Assembly (NCBI RefSeq): GCF_014641655.1
Contig: NZ_BMID01000001.1
Span: forward strand, 2,198,427-2,262,426
Direction: 5' to 3'
Origin: Pseudoblastomonas marina
Lineage (GTDB): Bacteria; Pseudomonadota; Alphaproteobacteria; Sphingomonadales; Sphingomonadaceae
Length of the DNA stretch: 64,000 nt
Shown: piece after piece, positions 53,053 to 62,483 of the stretch
Layout: every line of letters starts with the position of its first letter
Numbering within the stretch: the first letter of the stretch is position 1
Program-made: the position numbers and the translations under genes
Notes under the pieces: model-generated
The model's input: the letters and a program-made list of their open reading frames with translations, nothing else
Database searches by the model: none
What the model was told of the DNA's origin: nothing

Positions 53053-54047
53053 ACGGCTTCAATTCCGTCATTATCGGCACCGCGATCCTCGCCGCGGGAA
53101 TCTTCGTGCTGTTCACGATCCTCGTGCTGCGCCGGTTCCTGTCCGAACGGAACAAGGCCAAGCGCGACCGGCGCGCCACCGCGATCACCCGCAGCTACCT
53201 CCAGCGGGTCAGCGGGCAGCGGGTCGAGGACCAGACCGACTGGTCGCGCCGCATCCGGCTGGACGCGATCCGTCGCATCCTGCCGCTGCTGCGCGGCGGC
53301 GAACGCAAGCGCCTGCTCCAGATCGCCGAGCTCGACGGGGTGCTCGCGCAGACCATCCGCAATTCGCACAGTCTCTACGGTGCGGAGCGGATCAATGCGA
53401 TCCACCTGCTCCAGCGCTTCGGGAGCGAGGTCTGCATCGCGCGTCTGCGCCAGCTGATGGCGCACGACAAGAGCCTGCGCGTCCGGCTCGAGGCGGCCTT
53501 TGCGCTCGGCGCCAACGGCGCGCTTCCGCCGCCGCGCGAGACGCTGCGCATCCTCCACGCGCTCGATCGCGCGCCCACCAGGCTCGACGTCGCGCTCCTG
53601 CGGGCGACCGCGCCGCTCTATCCCGAGCAGATGGTCCTCCTGCTCGAGGACGACCTGCCGGGCGACTGGCGCGCCAGGATCATCGACGCGCTCGGCTGGT
53701 CGGGTGACATGAGCATGATCGAACTGCTCGCCGGGTTTGCCGTCAATCCCGAATCCGAAATACGCTGTGCGGCGCTGCGCGCTGCCGGAAAGCTCGGCCA
53801 TCCCGCCGCGGCCAAGTGGATCGTCCGGTCATTTGCCGACCCGGTCGCCGCGGTGCGGCTCCAGGCGATCGCGGCCGCGGTCGAACTCGGCCTGCGCGAG
53901 GCCCTGCCCGAATTGCAGCGGCTGCGCGGCGACGGGGAGCTGTGGGTTCGCCTGCGTGCCGAGCAGGCGCTCGACCGGCTCGATTCGGACGACGCGGCGG
54001 GCTCGGCGATTACCGACTCTCCGTCGCAGCAGGGGGTGATCGGATGA
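53049..54047 (+). CDS. Membrane-anchored HEAT-repeat protein
   Basis: This 332-residue protein has one N-terminal membrane helix (VIIGTAILAAGIFVLFTILV), a basic linker, then helical pairs of HEAT type (LRQLMAHDKSLRVRLEAAFAL; AALRAAGKLGHPAAAKWIV; VAAVRLQAIAAAVELGL; WVRLRAEQALDRLDSDDA). Such proteins usually act as scaffolds. The position between the barrel protein and the glycosyltransferase, with ATGA overlaps both ways, suggests it bridges the synthase to the outer-membrane part. No catalytic signature is seen. Confidence 0.78.
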   Translation: MNGFNSVIIGTAILAAGIFVLFTILVLRRFLSERNKAKRDRRATAITRSYLQRVSGQRVEDQTDWSRRIRLDAIRRILPLLRGGERKRLLQIAELDGVLAQTIRNSHSLYGAERINAIHLLQRFGSEVCIARLRQLMAHDKSLRVRLEAAFALGANGALPPPRETLRILHALDRAPTRLDVALLRATAPLYPEQMVLLLEDDLPGDWRARIIDALGWSGDMSMIELLAGFAVNPESEIRCAALRAAGKLGHPAAAKWIVRSFADPVAAVRLQAIAAAVELGLREALPELQRLRGDGELWVRLRAEQALDRLDSDDAAGSAITDSPSQQGVIG

Positions 54048-55471
54048 ACTGGTTGGAACTACAGACAGCGGCGGCCGATGCGATCGTGTGGATCGCCTAT
54101 GCCTGTTTCATCATCGTCGCGCTGCGCAATGTGATCAGCCTCGCGCAATTGCTCGTCGCGGCGTGGGTGTTCGCAACCCGGGTCAAGCCCGGCGAGGGCG
54201 CGCGCGACCTGTGGAACCGCTACGCCGACCTCGCCATGCCGATCACCGTGATCGCGCCCGCCTACAACGAGGAATTGTCGATCGTGCAGAGCGTCAAGGC
54301 GCTGCTCGCGCTCGAATATCCCGAGCACGAGGTGATCGTGGTCAATGACGGGTCGAAGGACGATACGCTGGGCCAGCTGGTGCGATCGTTCGGGATGGAG
54401 GAAACCAGCCGCACCCAGATCGCCGAACTCCAGCAGACCCGCATTCGCGCCACCTACAGGTCGCGCCGCTATCCCAACCTGCTCGTCGTCGACAAGGAGA
54501 ACGGACGCAAGGCCGACGCCGCCAATGCCGGGATCGGATTCGCGCGGACCCCGCTGGTCTGCGTGATCGACGCCGATTCGATCATCGAACCCGACGGTCT
54601 TCTGCGCGCGGCCGAACCGTTCATGTATGACGACGGGAGGCTGATCGCCGTAGGCGGCGCGATCCGCATCGCCAACGGCTGCACCATCAAGGGCGGCTCG
54701 CTGCAGAAGATCGGCATCTCCAAGAGCCTCGTGCCGCGTTTCCAGACGGTCGAATATCTCCGGGCCTTCCTGATGAACCGGGTTGCCAATGCCCACACCA
54801 ACACGCTGATGCTGATCTCCGGCGCATTCGGCCTGTTCCGCCGCTCGACCCTCGTCGAGATGGGCGGGTACCGCCACGATACCGTCGGCGAGGACCTCGA
54901 ACTGGTGGTGCGCATGCACCGCCATATGCGCGATCGCGAGCGCGAATACCGGATGGCCTTCGTTCCCGACATCGTCTGCTGGACCGAGGCGCCGGCCGCG
55001 CTCGACGGACTCGATAACCAGCGAAAGCGCTGGCAGCAGGGTGCTCTTGAAACGCTTCAGTGCCATCGCGGCATGATCTTCAACCCGCGCTACGGTCGGA
55101 TCGGGATGCTCGCCATGCCGCAGATCGTGCTCGAGGATATCATCGGCCCGCCGGCTGAACTGCTCGGCTACCTGGTGCTGCCCGCGGCGGCCTTGCTCGG
55201 CCTGCTCGACCCGATGATGGCGCTCGCCTTCTTCTTCGTTTCGGTGGTTTTCGGCTGCGTGCTCAGCCTCGGCACCTTGGCGCTCGAGGAACAGCAATTG
55301 CGCCGCACCCCCACCGCCACCGATCTCGTCCGCATCGGCATCGCCGCGGTGATCGAGAACTTCGGCTATCGCCAGATAAACCTCTGGTATCGCCTTCAGG
55401 GCATCCGACGTTTCATGAAGAAGGACTCCACCTGGGCCGCGGTCCCCCGCGTAGGATTCGGCAAGGGCTAA
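54044..55471 (+). CDS. Processive family 2 glycosyltransferase
   Basis: This 475-residue membrane enzyme, probably a polysaccharide synthase, has an N-terminal helix (AIVWIAYACFIIVALRNVI), then a GT-A domain: ITVIAPAYNEELSI, VIVVNDGSKDDTL, VCVIDADSIIEPDGLL (Asp-x-Asp), TVGEDLELVVRM (Glu-Asp), and the processivity motif DGLDNQRKRWQQG (Gln-x-x-Arg-Trp). The C-terminal part has several membrane helices (LLGYLVLPAAALLGLLDPMMALAF shortened here). Resemblance is to the PgaC/BcsA/HAS group, without a PilZ domain. It is the last gene of the cluster, so the product is probably an exopolysaccharide whose synthesis is tuned by the upstream phosphorelay. Confidence 0.85.
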   Translation: MNWLELQTAAADAIVWIAYACFIIVALRNVISLAQLLVAAWVFATRVKPGEGARDLWNRYADLAMPITVIAPAYNEELSIVQSVKALLALEYPEHEVIVVNDGSKDDTLGQLVRSFGMEETSRTQIAELQQTRIRATYRSRRYPNLLVVDKENGRKADAANAGIGFARTPLVCVIDADSIIEPDGLLRAAEPFMYDDGRLIAVGGAIRIANGCTIKGGSLQKIGISKSLVPRFQTVEYLRAFLMNRVANAHTNTLMLISGAFGLFRRSTLVEMGGYRHDTVGEDLELVVRMHRHMRDREREYRMAFVPDIVCWTEAPAALDGLDNQRKRWQQGALETLQCHRGMIFNPRYGRIGMLAMPQIVLEDIIGPPAELLGYLVLPAAALLGLLDPMMALAFFFVSVVFGCVLSLGTLALEEQQLRRTPTATDLVRIGIAAVIENFGYRQINLWYRLQGIRRFMKKDSTWAAVPRVGFGKG

Positions 55472-55586
55472 CACCCAGCCCGGAGCAAAATGAAACCGTG
55501 ATTCGCCCAAGGCCGCCGCCGGCCATGTCCGCGCGCGCGCATGCGATCCGGCGAGACCGGCTCGCGAGGTTGTTCTGGCGAGGAAT

Positions 55587-55660
55587 TGGATGCCCCGTGA
55601 GGATTCGAACCTCAATTGACGGAGTCAGAGTCCGCAGTCTTACCATTAGACGACGGGGCA
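55587..55660 (-). tRNA. tRNA-Gln (anticodon CTG)
   Basis: On the minus strand the cloverleaf reads acceptor TGCCCCG/CGGGGCA, D-arm GTCT...AGAC, anticodon stem GCGGA/TCCGT with loop CTCTGAC (CTG, reads CAG), T-arm GAGGT with TTCGAATC and CTCAC, and an encoded CCA. Flanking stretches up to the ppx gene hold no other gene. Confidence 0.95.
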
Positions 55661-55844
55661 ATCGGAGGCGCGCATCTAGGTCGGTGCCGGGGATTCGTCA
55701 AGCATAGCGATCGCAAGCCTTCGCACCCCCCGATCGGTCCCGAATCCGAACCGAACTTGCCGATTCGAATCGCTTGCCCTAGGTTCGGTGACAGGTTCCC
55801 GCGGGCCCCTGCTCGCGGGCGAAAGAACAAGAGACACGCGTATC

Positions 55845-57125
55845 ATGGCGGAAGACGATCCGTCGGCAGTGCGCGGGGCACATAATCGGGACCGGGAGCA
55901 CAGGTCCGGCGGGAACGGCAGGTCGCAGGGCCACTCGCATAACGGAAAGGCTTCCCCACACGCCTCGCGCCCGCCCGGCCAGCACCGGGACAACGGCAAA
56001 CCGGCCTCGTCGGTTTCCGGCAGCGGCAGCAAGAACGGCCGGGCCACGCCCGCCCGCAACCCTTTCATTCGCACCCCACACCACCGGCAGGCCTATGCCG
56101 CGCTCGATCTCGGTACCAATAATTGCCGCCTGTTGATCGCGCGGCCCGAGGGCGAAAACTTCACCGTGATCGACGCCTTCAGCCGGGTCGTGCGGCTGGG
56201 CGAAGGATTGGCGCTCAATGGAAGGCTGTCCGACGAGGCGATGGAACGCACGCTCGCCGCGCTGCATGTCTGCGCGGGCAAGCTGCGCCGCCGCCGAGTG
56301 CACCTCGCGCGTTCGGTCGCGACCGAGGCCTGCCGCCGCGCGGCCAATGGCGCCGAATTCATCGAGCGGGTGCGCAAGGAAACAGGGATCGTGCTCGACA
56401 TCATCTCCGCGCGCGAGGAGGCTCGGCTCGCGGTGCTCGGTTGCCACGTCCTGCTCGAACACGGCGAAGGTCCGGCGATGATCTTCGATATCGGCGGCGG
56501 TTCGACCGAGCTGGTGCTGGTCGAGACCGGGGGCACCATTCCCACCATCATCGACTGGCAGAGCGTGCCGTGGGGAGTGGTTTCGCTGACCGAGGAGATC
56601 GGGCCCGAGCCCGAGGGACCCGAGACCGAAGGCAGCCGGGCGGCGCGGCTGGCGCGCTATGCCAGGATGCGCGAGACGGTGGCCGATTCCTTTGCCGAAT
56701 TCGCCGAGCGGATCGCACCGTCGCGGCGCGAGAGCCGCTTCGGCGAAGGCGGGCTCCGGCTGCTCGGCACCAGCGGCACGGTGACCACGCTCGCCAGCCT
56801 GCACCTCGAACTGCCGCAATATGATCGCGGCGCGGTCGATGGTCTGATCATGCCGAGCCAAGGCATGCGCGACATCGCCGAGCGGCTGTCCTCGCTCTCG
56901 CCCGAGGAACGCGGCGAGGTGCCGTGCATCGGCCATGACCGCGCCGAGCTGGTGGTAGCAGGCTGCGCGATCCTAGAGACGATCCTCGACCTGTGGCCGG
57001 CCGAGCGGCTCGGCGTGGCCGATCGCGGCATCCGCGAGGGAATCCTGCGCTCGATGATGGCATCGGGGCTGCAGGGCGAGCAGGCGCGCCGCGAAATCGT
57101 CGCCGGTCGGGGAGATACAGCATGA
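55845..57125 (+). CDS. Ppx/GppA exopolyphosphatase/guanosine pentaphosphatase family
   Basis: This 426-residue protein starts with ~75 disordered residues rich in Gly, His, Arg and Ser. The actin-like phosphatase domain follows: [18 protein letters not shown] (phosphate 1), [44 protein letters not shown] (phosphate 2) and [16 protein letters not shown] (phosphate 3). The short form without a C-terminal HD domain is common in alphaproteobacteria. It acts on polyphosphate or pppGpp. It overlaps rlmE by ATGA, a pairing often seen in this group. The start at 55845 is chosen over a longer frame because that extension is unlike the family. Confidence 0.87.
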   Translation: MAEDDPSAVRGAHNRDREHRSGGNGRSQGHSHNGKASPHASRPPGQHRDNGKPASSVSGSGSKNGRATPARNPFIRTPHHRQAYAALDLGTNNCRLLIARPEGENFTVIDAFSRVVRLGEGLALNGRLSDEAMERTLAALHVCAGKLRRRRVHLARSVATEACRRAANGAEFIERVRKETGIVLDIISAREEARLAVLGCHVLLEHGEGPAMIFDIGGGSTELVLVETGGTIPTIIDWQSVPWGVVSLTEEIGPEPEGPETEGSRAARLARYARMRETVADSFAEFAERIAPSRRESRFGEGGLRLLGTSGTVTTLASLHLELPQYDRGAVDGLIMPSQGMRDIAERLSSLSPEERGEVPCIGHDRAELVVAGCAILETILDLWPAERLGVADRGIREGILRSMMASGLQGEQARREIVAGRGDTA

Positions 57126-57787
57126 GCCGTTCGGGAAAGGACCCGGTCCGGCGGGTGAAGAAAGCCCGCGGACGCAGCGAAAGCTCGCGCCGCTGGCTCG
57201 AACGCCAGCTCAACGATCCGTGGGTCAAGCAGGCCAAGCAGGATGGCTATCGCAGCCGTGCCGCCTACAAGCTGAAGCAGATCGACGAGAAGTTCGACCT
57301 GCTGCGCGGAGCGCGACGCGTGGTCGACCTCGGCGTCGCGCCGGGCAGCTGGGCGCAACTGGTACGCGAGGTCGCGCCGAAGGCCGAGCTGGTCGGGATC
57401 GACCTGCTCGAGACCGAGCCGATCGAGGGCGTGACGCTGCTGCAGATGGATTTCATGGACGATGCGGCGCCCGATGCGCTGAGCGACGCGCTGGGCGGGC
57501 CGCCCGACCTCGTCTTGTCGGACATGGCCGCCAATACCACCGGCCACAAGACGACCGACCAGTTGCGCACGGCGGGACTGGTCGAGACCGCCGCGCATTT
57601 CGCGATCGAGACGCTCGTGCCGGGCGGCAATTTCGTCGCCAAGGTGTTCGCCGGCGGCACCGACGCGGAACTGCTCTCGGTGCTCAAGCAGCACTTCAAA
57701 AGCGTCAAGCACGCCAAGCCCGAGGCGAGCCGCAAGGGCTCGCCCGAATGGTACGTGGTGGCGAAAGGCTTCAAGGGGCGCGACTAG
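57122..57787 (+). CDS. rlmE: 23S rRNA 2'-O-ribose U2552 methyltransferase
   Basis: This 221-residue SAM-dependent enzyme has the Rossmann motif [18 protein letters not shown], an N-terminal [18 protein letters not shown] with the catalytic Lys, [19 protein letters not shown] (Asp), [13 protein letters not shown] (Lys) and [11 protein letters not shown] (Glu region), the Lys-Asp-Lys-Glu set of RrmJ/RlmE. It modifies the ribosomal A-loop late in 50S assembly. The basic N-terminal tail ([18 protein letters not shown]) probably binds RNA. Confidence 0.94.
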   Translation: MSRSGKDPVRRVKKARGRSESSRRWLERQLNDPWVKQAKQDGYRSRAAYKLKQIDEKFDLLRGARRVVDLGVAPGSWAQLVREVAPKAELVGIDLLETEPIEGVTLLQMDFMDDAAPDALSDALGGPPDLVLSDMAANTTGHKTTDQLRTAGLVETAAHFAIETLVPGGNFVAKVFAGGTDAELLSVLKQHFKSVKHAKPEASRKGSPEWYVVAKGFKGRD

Positions 57788-57805
57788 ACGCCCCCGGAAA
57801 CCGAC

Positions 57806-58483
57806 TTATTCGGGATCGACGTCGGTCGCCTTGGGATCGCCCTTCAGCTCGGGGTCGGGCTGCGCGACCGCGGTGGCATCGTCGAAGTCGGTGCCGACCT
57901 GTTCGCCCATCTCGCCATTGTCCTGGGCCGGGGCGTCACCTTCCTCGGGCTCTTCGACCGGGGGCGGCGGCAGCGCGATGTTCGAACCCTGCGTGTTGAG
58001 CCATGCCATCAGGTTGGCGCGGTCTTCGGGCTTGCCGAGACCGGCGAAGCTCATCTTGGTCCCCGCGGCGAACTTGCGCGGGCTGGCGAGCCAGGCGTCC
58101 ATCTGTTCCCAGGTCCAGGTGCCGCCGACGCCCTTGAGGTCGGCCGAATAGGCAAACGAACCCGAGGCGATCGGCGCACCCATGATGGCATGGATGTTGG
58201 GGCCGATGCCGTCGGCGCCGCCCGGGGTGACCGTGTGGCAGGCGGAGCACTTTGCAAAGACCTGCTCGCCCGCGGCGAGATCGGCATTGGCGAGCAGCGT
58301 CGCCAGCGCGGGACCATCGTCCTCGCCACCTTCTTCCGCCGCACCTTCGATGAAGTAGCCACCTTCTTCGGGCGCGTGCGGCTTGTCAGCCTGGAAATAA
58401 TGCGAGGAGAGGCTCGCGCCGCCGAGCAGCACGATCCCGGAAAAGAGGATCCAGCCGAAGGTTGTGTTGGTCCGATCGTCCAT
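57806..58483 (-). CDS. Membrane-anchored cytochrome c
   Basis: This 225-residue protein has an N-terminal helix (WILFSGIVLLGGASLSSHYF) that anchors a periplasmic cytochrome c domain: VFAKCSACHTVTPGGADGIGP (haem Cys-x-x-Cys-His) and a distal Met in GTKMSFAGLGKPEDRANLMAWL. The acidic, proline-rich tail (PPPPVEEPEEGDAPAQDNGE onward) is unusual but common in marine sphingomonads. It is similar to class I cytochromes c-552/CycM that link the bc1 complex to the terminal oxidase. Single gene. Confidence 0.9.
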   Translation of the reverse strand: MDDRTNTTFGWILFSGIVLLGGASLSSHYFQADKPHAPEEGGYFIEGAAEEGGEDDGPALATLLANADLAAGEQVFAKCSACHTVTPGGADGIGPNIHAIMGAPIASGSFAYSADLKGVGGTWTWEQMDAWLASPRKFAAGTKMSFAGLGKPEDRANLMAWLNTQGSNIALPPPPVEEPEEGDAPAQDNGEMGEQVGTDFDDATAVAQPDPELKGDPKATDVDPE

Positions 58484-58571
58484 GGCGTTTTCGCGTCTTT
58501 GCTAGTGATGGAAGTTTGCGCGCCGCCTTAGGAGCGGGAGCCGATCAAGGCAAGGGTGCGAAGGCGCAGGA

Positions 58572-59612
58572 TCAGTCGTCCTCACCGCCATCTTCGCCGG
58601 CGAAGATCGCCACTTCGTTCAATCCCTCGGAATCGGCGCGCCCGCGATACATGCCGGTGGTGTCGAAGGCGAAGGCGAGATCGCCGTTCGCGCCCGCGAC
58701 GATCACACCGCCATTACCGCCGAGCGCGCCCATTTCGGCGATCACCGCTTCGCCCGCGACCTTCGCGCTCTCGCCCTTCATCCGCATCCGCGCGCAGATC
58801 TCGGCGGCAACGTTGGTGCGGATGAAATATTCGCCCCAGCCGGTCGCGGAGACGGCGCAGGCGCGATTGTCGGCATAGGTGCCCGATCCGATGATCGGCG
58901 AATCGCCGATCCGTCCCCAGCGCTTGCCGGTCATCCCGCCGGTCGAGGTGCCGGCGGCCAGGTTGCCGTTGCTGTCGCGCGCGACCGCGCCGACCGTGCC
59001 GAACTTGGTATCGATTGCGAGCTGGCTCATGCCTTGCTCTTCCATCTGCGCCGCCTTGTAGCGATCGAGAGCCTCGCGGCGACCGTCGGTGCCGAACCAC
59101 GCCGGGTCGACCAGCTCGAGCCCCTGTTCCGCCGCGAACTGCTCCGCCCCCTCGCGGCTCAAGAATACGTGGGGACTGTCCTCCATCACCGCACGCGCGA
59201 GCAGGATCGGGTGGCGGACGTTGCGCGTGCCGGTGCTGGCGCCCGCATCGCGGGTGCGGCCGTCCATGATCGAGGCGTCGTGTTCGTTGACCCCGTCCCA
59301 GGTGAAGACCGCGCCGCGCCCGGCGTTGAACTTGGGATCGTCCTCCATCAGCGTGATCGCGGCGACCACCGCGTCCATCGCGGTTCCGCCTTCTGCGAGC
59401 ACTTTCGACCCGGCATCGAGCGCGGCCTGCAGGGCAGCCTCGTATTCGGCGCGGGTCTCCGCATCCATCCGCTCGGGCGACATCGTGCCCGCGCCGCCAT
59501 GGATCGCGATCGACCATTCGGGATCGTGTGCGGACGCCGGGGCAGCGAGAAGAAGGAGAAGCCCGGCGAAAGCGAGAACGGGGGCGGCGAAGAACTGGCT
59601 GAGAATACGCAT
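58572..59612 (-). CDS. Isoaspartyl peptidase/L-asparaginase (Ntn-hydrolase, secreted)
   Basis: This 346-residue precursor has a signal peptide (about residues 1-28, ending APASAHD). The Ntn-hydrolase follows: WSIAIHGGAGTM, GRGAVFTWDGVNEHDASIMDG, and the autoprocessing site KFGTVGAVARDSNGNLAAGTS, in which Thr becomes the new N-terminal nucleophile, then GRIGDSPIIGSGTYADN. It cleaves isoaspartyl dipeptides and asparagine. A signal sequence suggests a periplasmic enzyme, unlike cytosolic IaaA of E. coli. The start MRILSQFF at 59612 is preferred to the longer frame, which adds nothing typical. Confidence 0.88.
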   Translation of the reverse strand: MRILSQFFAAPVLAFAGLLLLLAAPASAHDPEWSIAIHGGAGTMSPERMDAETRAEYEAALQAALDAGSKVLAEGGTAMDAVVAAITLMEDDPKFNAGRGAVFTWDGVNEHDASIMDGRTRDAGASTGTRNVRHPILLARAVMEDSPHVFLSREGAEQFAAEQGLELVDPAWFGTDGRREALDRYKAAQMEEQGMSQLAIDTKFGTVGAVARDSNGNLAAGTSTGGMTGKRWGRIGDSPIIGSGTYADNRACAVSATGWGEYFIRTNVAAEICARMRMKGESAKVAGEAVIAEMGALGGNGGVIVAGANGDLAFAFDTTGMYRGRADSEGLNEVAIFAGEDGGEDD

Positions 59613-59734
59613 GCCGGCGGTTGTGTAACCGCGCCCGGCGATTGGCAAGAGGCCAGATTATGCACACGCCATTTGGTTAAAGCCCCGCAACCTGTTAATT
59701 TGGGCCTCATCATAAACACGGGGAAGGAAACGAT

Positions 59735-60979
59735 ATGCAACTAGGGAATTATCGTTGGGACCAGGATGTCGCGATGGAGGTTCTCGAGAAGATCGGGCTC
59801 GCCGTCGTCATCCTCCTGGCCACTTGGGTGGCTGCACGGGCGGCGAAATGGGCATTCGCCAAGCTTGTCGACAAGATTTCCTTCTTCCAGCGCGGGACCG
59901 GCAGCGGGCGATCGCTCGGTGAATCGCTGGGCGAGATCGTCAGCCTGCTGATCTGGCTGTTCGGGCTGCTCGTCCTGCTGACCGTGCTCGGCCTCGCTTC
60001 GGTGGCCGAGCCGATCAACGCGCTGCTCGCCAACGTGGTCGACTTCATCCCGAACCTGGTCGGTGCGGGGCTCATCTTCTTCATCGGCCTGATGGTCGCG
60101 AAGATCGTGCGCGACCTCGTCACGACGACGCTGCAGACGGTCGATTTCGACAAATGGGCCAATCGCGGCGGGGTAGACACCGTCACCGGCAACAGCACGA
60201 TCAGCAAGACCATCGGCACCGTGATCTACGCGATCATCGTGGTGTTCGTCTCGATCCTCGCGCTCGATGCGCTCAACCTCGACAGCGTGATGGCTCCAGC
60301 GAGCAACATGCTTCAGCTGATCTTCGACGCGATCCCGCGGATCATCGGGGCGGCGATCCTGCTCGGCATCGGCTACGTCATCAGCCGCTTCGTGGTGGAA
60401 TTCCTCAAGGAAATCCTCGCCGGGCTCGGCGTCGACCGTTCGCTGCAGGCCGCCGAGATCCTGCCCCACGACACGCGCGCATCGAGCGTGATCGCACGCG
60501 TCGTGCAGGTCGCGATCATCCTGTTCTTCGCCATCGCGGCGACCAGGCTGCTCGGCTTCCCGGAACTCACAGCGCTGCTCAACGAGGTCCTCGAACTGGG
60601 CGGCAAGGTCGTGTTCGGCGCGGTCGTGATCGGGGTGGGCTTCTTGCTCGCCAACATGCTCCAGCGGATCATCGACGGGGCGGAGAGCGGGTCGTCCGCG
60701 GGCTCGATCGTGAAGTGGGCGACCATCATCCTCTTCACCTTCATGGGCCTGAGCTTCACCGGCGTCGGCGACATCATCACCGAAACCGCATTCACCGCGA
60801 TCGTGATCGGTGTCTCGGTGGCGGGTGCGCTGGCCTTCGGCCTCGGCGGCCGCGACTGGGCCGCGCGCAAGCTCGAACAGATGGACGACGCGGCGGGCGA
60901 TGGCGTGCCACCGGCACCCAAGCCGCCGCGCCGGCGTTCGACCAAGGGCTCGGAAGATCCGCTGCCCCCCGGCGCGTGA
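59735..60979 (+). CDS. Mechanosensitive ion channel-like membrane protein (TM-helix repeat)
   Basis: This 414-residue protein has repeated membrane helix units of the conserved TM-helix type: KIGLAVVILLATWVAARAA, LLIWLFGLLVLLTVLGLAS, NLVGAGLIFFIGLMVAKIV, TVIYAIIVVFVSILALDAL, IIGAAILLGIGYVISRFVV, and two more. The last helix with VAGALAFGLGGRDWAARKLEQ resembles the MscS pore segment, so this is a channel-like relative without the cytoplasmic MscS beta domain. The ribosome site GGGGAAGG precedes the ATG. The C-terminus is a short basic proline-rich tail. Confidence 0.82.
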   Translation: MQLGNYRWDQDVAMEVLEKIGLAVVILLATWVAARAAKWAFAKLVDKISFFQRGTGSGRSLGESLGEIVSLLIWLFGLLVLLTVLGLASVAEPINALLANVVDFIPNLVGAGLIFFIGLMVAKIVRDLVTTTLQTVDFDKWANRGGVDTVTGNSTISKTIGTVIYAIIVVFVSILALDALNLDSVMAPASNMLQLIFDAIPRIIGAAILLGIGYVISRFVVEFLKEILAGLGVDRSLQAAEILPHDTRASSVIARVVQVAIILFFAIAATRLLGFPELTALLNEVLELGGKVVFGAVVIGVGFLLANMLQRIIDGAESGSSAGSIVKWATIILFTFMGLSFTGVGDIITETAFTAIVIGVSVAGALAFGLGGRDWAARKLEQMDDAAGDGVPPAPKPPRRRSTKGSEDPLPPGA

Positions 60980-61000
60980 TCGACGGCGATGGCAATGCGG

Positions 61001-61030
61001 CGGGGCGCGGGATTTCGATCCCGCGCCCCG
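61001..61030 (+). terminator. Strong hairpin downstream of the channel gene
   Basis: A 13-base-pair perfect stem, CGGGGCGCGGGAT paired with ATCCCGCGCCCCG, closes a TTCG tetraloop, 22 bases after the channel stop. The following TCTGCTTC is only weakly T-rich, so it may be a Rho-assisted or attenuating hairpin rather than a canonical intrinsic terminator. Confidence 0.65.
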
Positions 61031-61118
61031 TCTGCTTCACCGGCACCGTGTTCCCCGCGAACACGATCGAGAAGGAACCCTTAACGGAGGCGGGCGCGGT
61101 GTGGCGCCCGAACAGATC

Positions 61119-61316
61119 ATGACCCCGGAAGAACGCATCCACCGGCTCAACCATGCAAACAAGAACTGCCGCCAGATGCTGGGCGCGGTCGATCGCAAGC
61201 TCGCCGAGGCATTGCAATGCCTCGAAGATGGGCGTCACGAGGAATGCGAAGCCCTGCTCGGCCAGTTGAAGCAGGCGCTGCCAGAAGCGATCAAGGTAAT
61301 CGAGCACGACGACTGA
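61119..61316 (+). CDS. Small conserved-looking helical protein, unknown
   Basis: This 65-residue protein (starting MTPEERIHRLNHANKNC) is almost all helix, with two Cys (NKNCRQMLGAVDRKLAEALQC), a third in HEECEALLG, and an acidic end. It looks like a coiled-coil pair. I do not recognise it. The start is supported only by codon phasing. It is convergent with the ZntB-like gene at its 3' end. Confidence 0.6.
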   Translation: MTPEERIHRLNHANKNCRQMLGAVDRKLAEALQCLEDGRHEECEALLGQLKQALPEAIKVIEHDD

Positions 61317-61346
61317 GCTGGCCCGGACCAGCGCCGTCCCGCGCGA

Positions 61347-62411
61347 TCACAGCCAGCGCAGTTTCCGGAACAGGAAATAGAGCGCGAACATGATCGCGAT
61401 GCACAGGCCGACGACCCACCAGAACGCTTCGGGATCTTCCAATCCGGGCATCCCGCCGACATTGATCCCGAACAGGCCGGTGAGAAATCCGAGCGGCAGG
61501 AAGATTCCCGCCACGATGGTGAGCATGTAGGTCGCGCGTTCGTTCGCCGCGAGCGCGCGGGCGCGCAGCTCGTCCTGCATCACCATCGCGCTTTCCTTCG
61601 AGATATCGATGTCGTCGAGGTAGCGGCGCAGCCGGTCGATCGTCTCGGCGATCTCGCGGCGGTCGTGATCCTCGAACCATGGCGGCGCCTCGCGGCTGAT
61701 CGCCTCGAGCGCGACGTGCTGCGGACCCATGTGACGCTTGAGGGCAAGGCAGTTGCGCCGGATGCTTGTGATCCTGTCGAGCATGCTGTCGGTATCGCCC
61801 TCGAGATCGGCCTGTTCGAGCTCGTCGATATGGTCGTTCATGTCGACGATCGCAGCGTTCATCCTTGTGACGAGGTTTTCGGCCAGTTCGGTCACGATCG
61901 CCCCGCAATCGCGCGGGCCGATGCCGTCGTCGATCGCCTTCAGCACGCGGCGCGGGGACTGCATCGGGTGGCGCCGCAGCGTGACCAGCCGCGCCCCATC
62001 GCACCACAATTGCATCGAGATCATGTCCTCCGGCTGGGCCCCCGGGTTGAAGTTGATCCCGCGCAGCGTCGCGACCAGCGTACCGCCTTCGCGGAATGCG
62101 CGCGGTCGGGTGCGGTCGGAGACCAGCAGTTCCCAGGTCGGTTCGGGCAGGCGGAGACCGTCGCGCAACCACTCGGTCACGCCCGCGCGATTGCGACACA
62201 GGTGGACCCACATGATCTCGCCCGGGGCGGCGGGCTTCCAGTCCCGCGCTTCGTCCCAGCCGATCACTCGCGCCCCGCCCTCGCCGTCGAGGACGCGTCC
62301 GAACAGCAGCGGGCCATCGGCATCGTCTTCGCGGGCGGCTTCGTTGTCGGTCACCGACCCCGTCTCGCCCAAAGCTGCGGCGTTGGCAACGCGGTGCGGC
62401 CTAAGCGCCAC
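61347..62411 (-). CDS. zntB: CorA/ZntB-family divalent cation transporter
   Basis: This 354-residue protein has a large cytoplasmic N-terminal domain with helices that form the long stalk (MNDHIDELEQADLEGDTDSML; DIDISKESAMVMQDELRARA) and two C-terminal membrane helices (YMLTIVAGIFLPLGFLTGLF and FWWVVGLCIAIMFALYFLF). The inter-helix motif is GINVGGMPG, the Gly-Ile-Asn variant seen in ZntB instead of CorA's GMN. It probably exports or imports Zn2+. The start MALRPHRV may be too long; MTDNEAAR-type internal starts (GTGACCGAC) are alternatives. Confidence 0.86.
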   Translation of the reverse strand: MALRPHRVANAAALGETGSVTDNEAAREDDADGPLLFGRVLDGEGGARVIGWDEARDWKPAAPGEIMWVHLCRNRAGVTEWLRDGLRLPEPTWELLVSDRTRPRAFREGGTLVATLRGINFNPGAQPEDMISMQLWCDGARLVTLRRHPMQSPRRVLKAIDDGIGPRDCGAIVTELAENLVTRMNAAIVDMNDHIDELEQADLEGDTDSMLDRITSIRRNCLALKRHMGPQHVALEAISREAPPWFEDHDRREIAETIDRLRRYLDDIDISKESAMVMQDELRARALAANERATYMLTIVAGIFLPLGFLTGLFGINVGGMPGLEDPEAFWWVVGLCIAIMFALYFLFRKLRWL

Positions 62412-62483
62412 GAAAATTCAACCGTTAAGTGAAACGCAAAGGAACGGCTTGCCGCCACGGCTGGCCTGTAGGAAGATATCCAG

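Noticed and set aside
54059-55615. A 518-codon frame opposite the glycosyltransferase
   Set aside because: Antisense shadow; the GT2 motifs are intact on the other strand.
60810-61316. A longer start for the small 65-residue protein gene
   Set aside because: The extended frame runs through the channel gene and the hairpin; its translation is Arg/Pro-rich shadow sequence.
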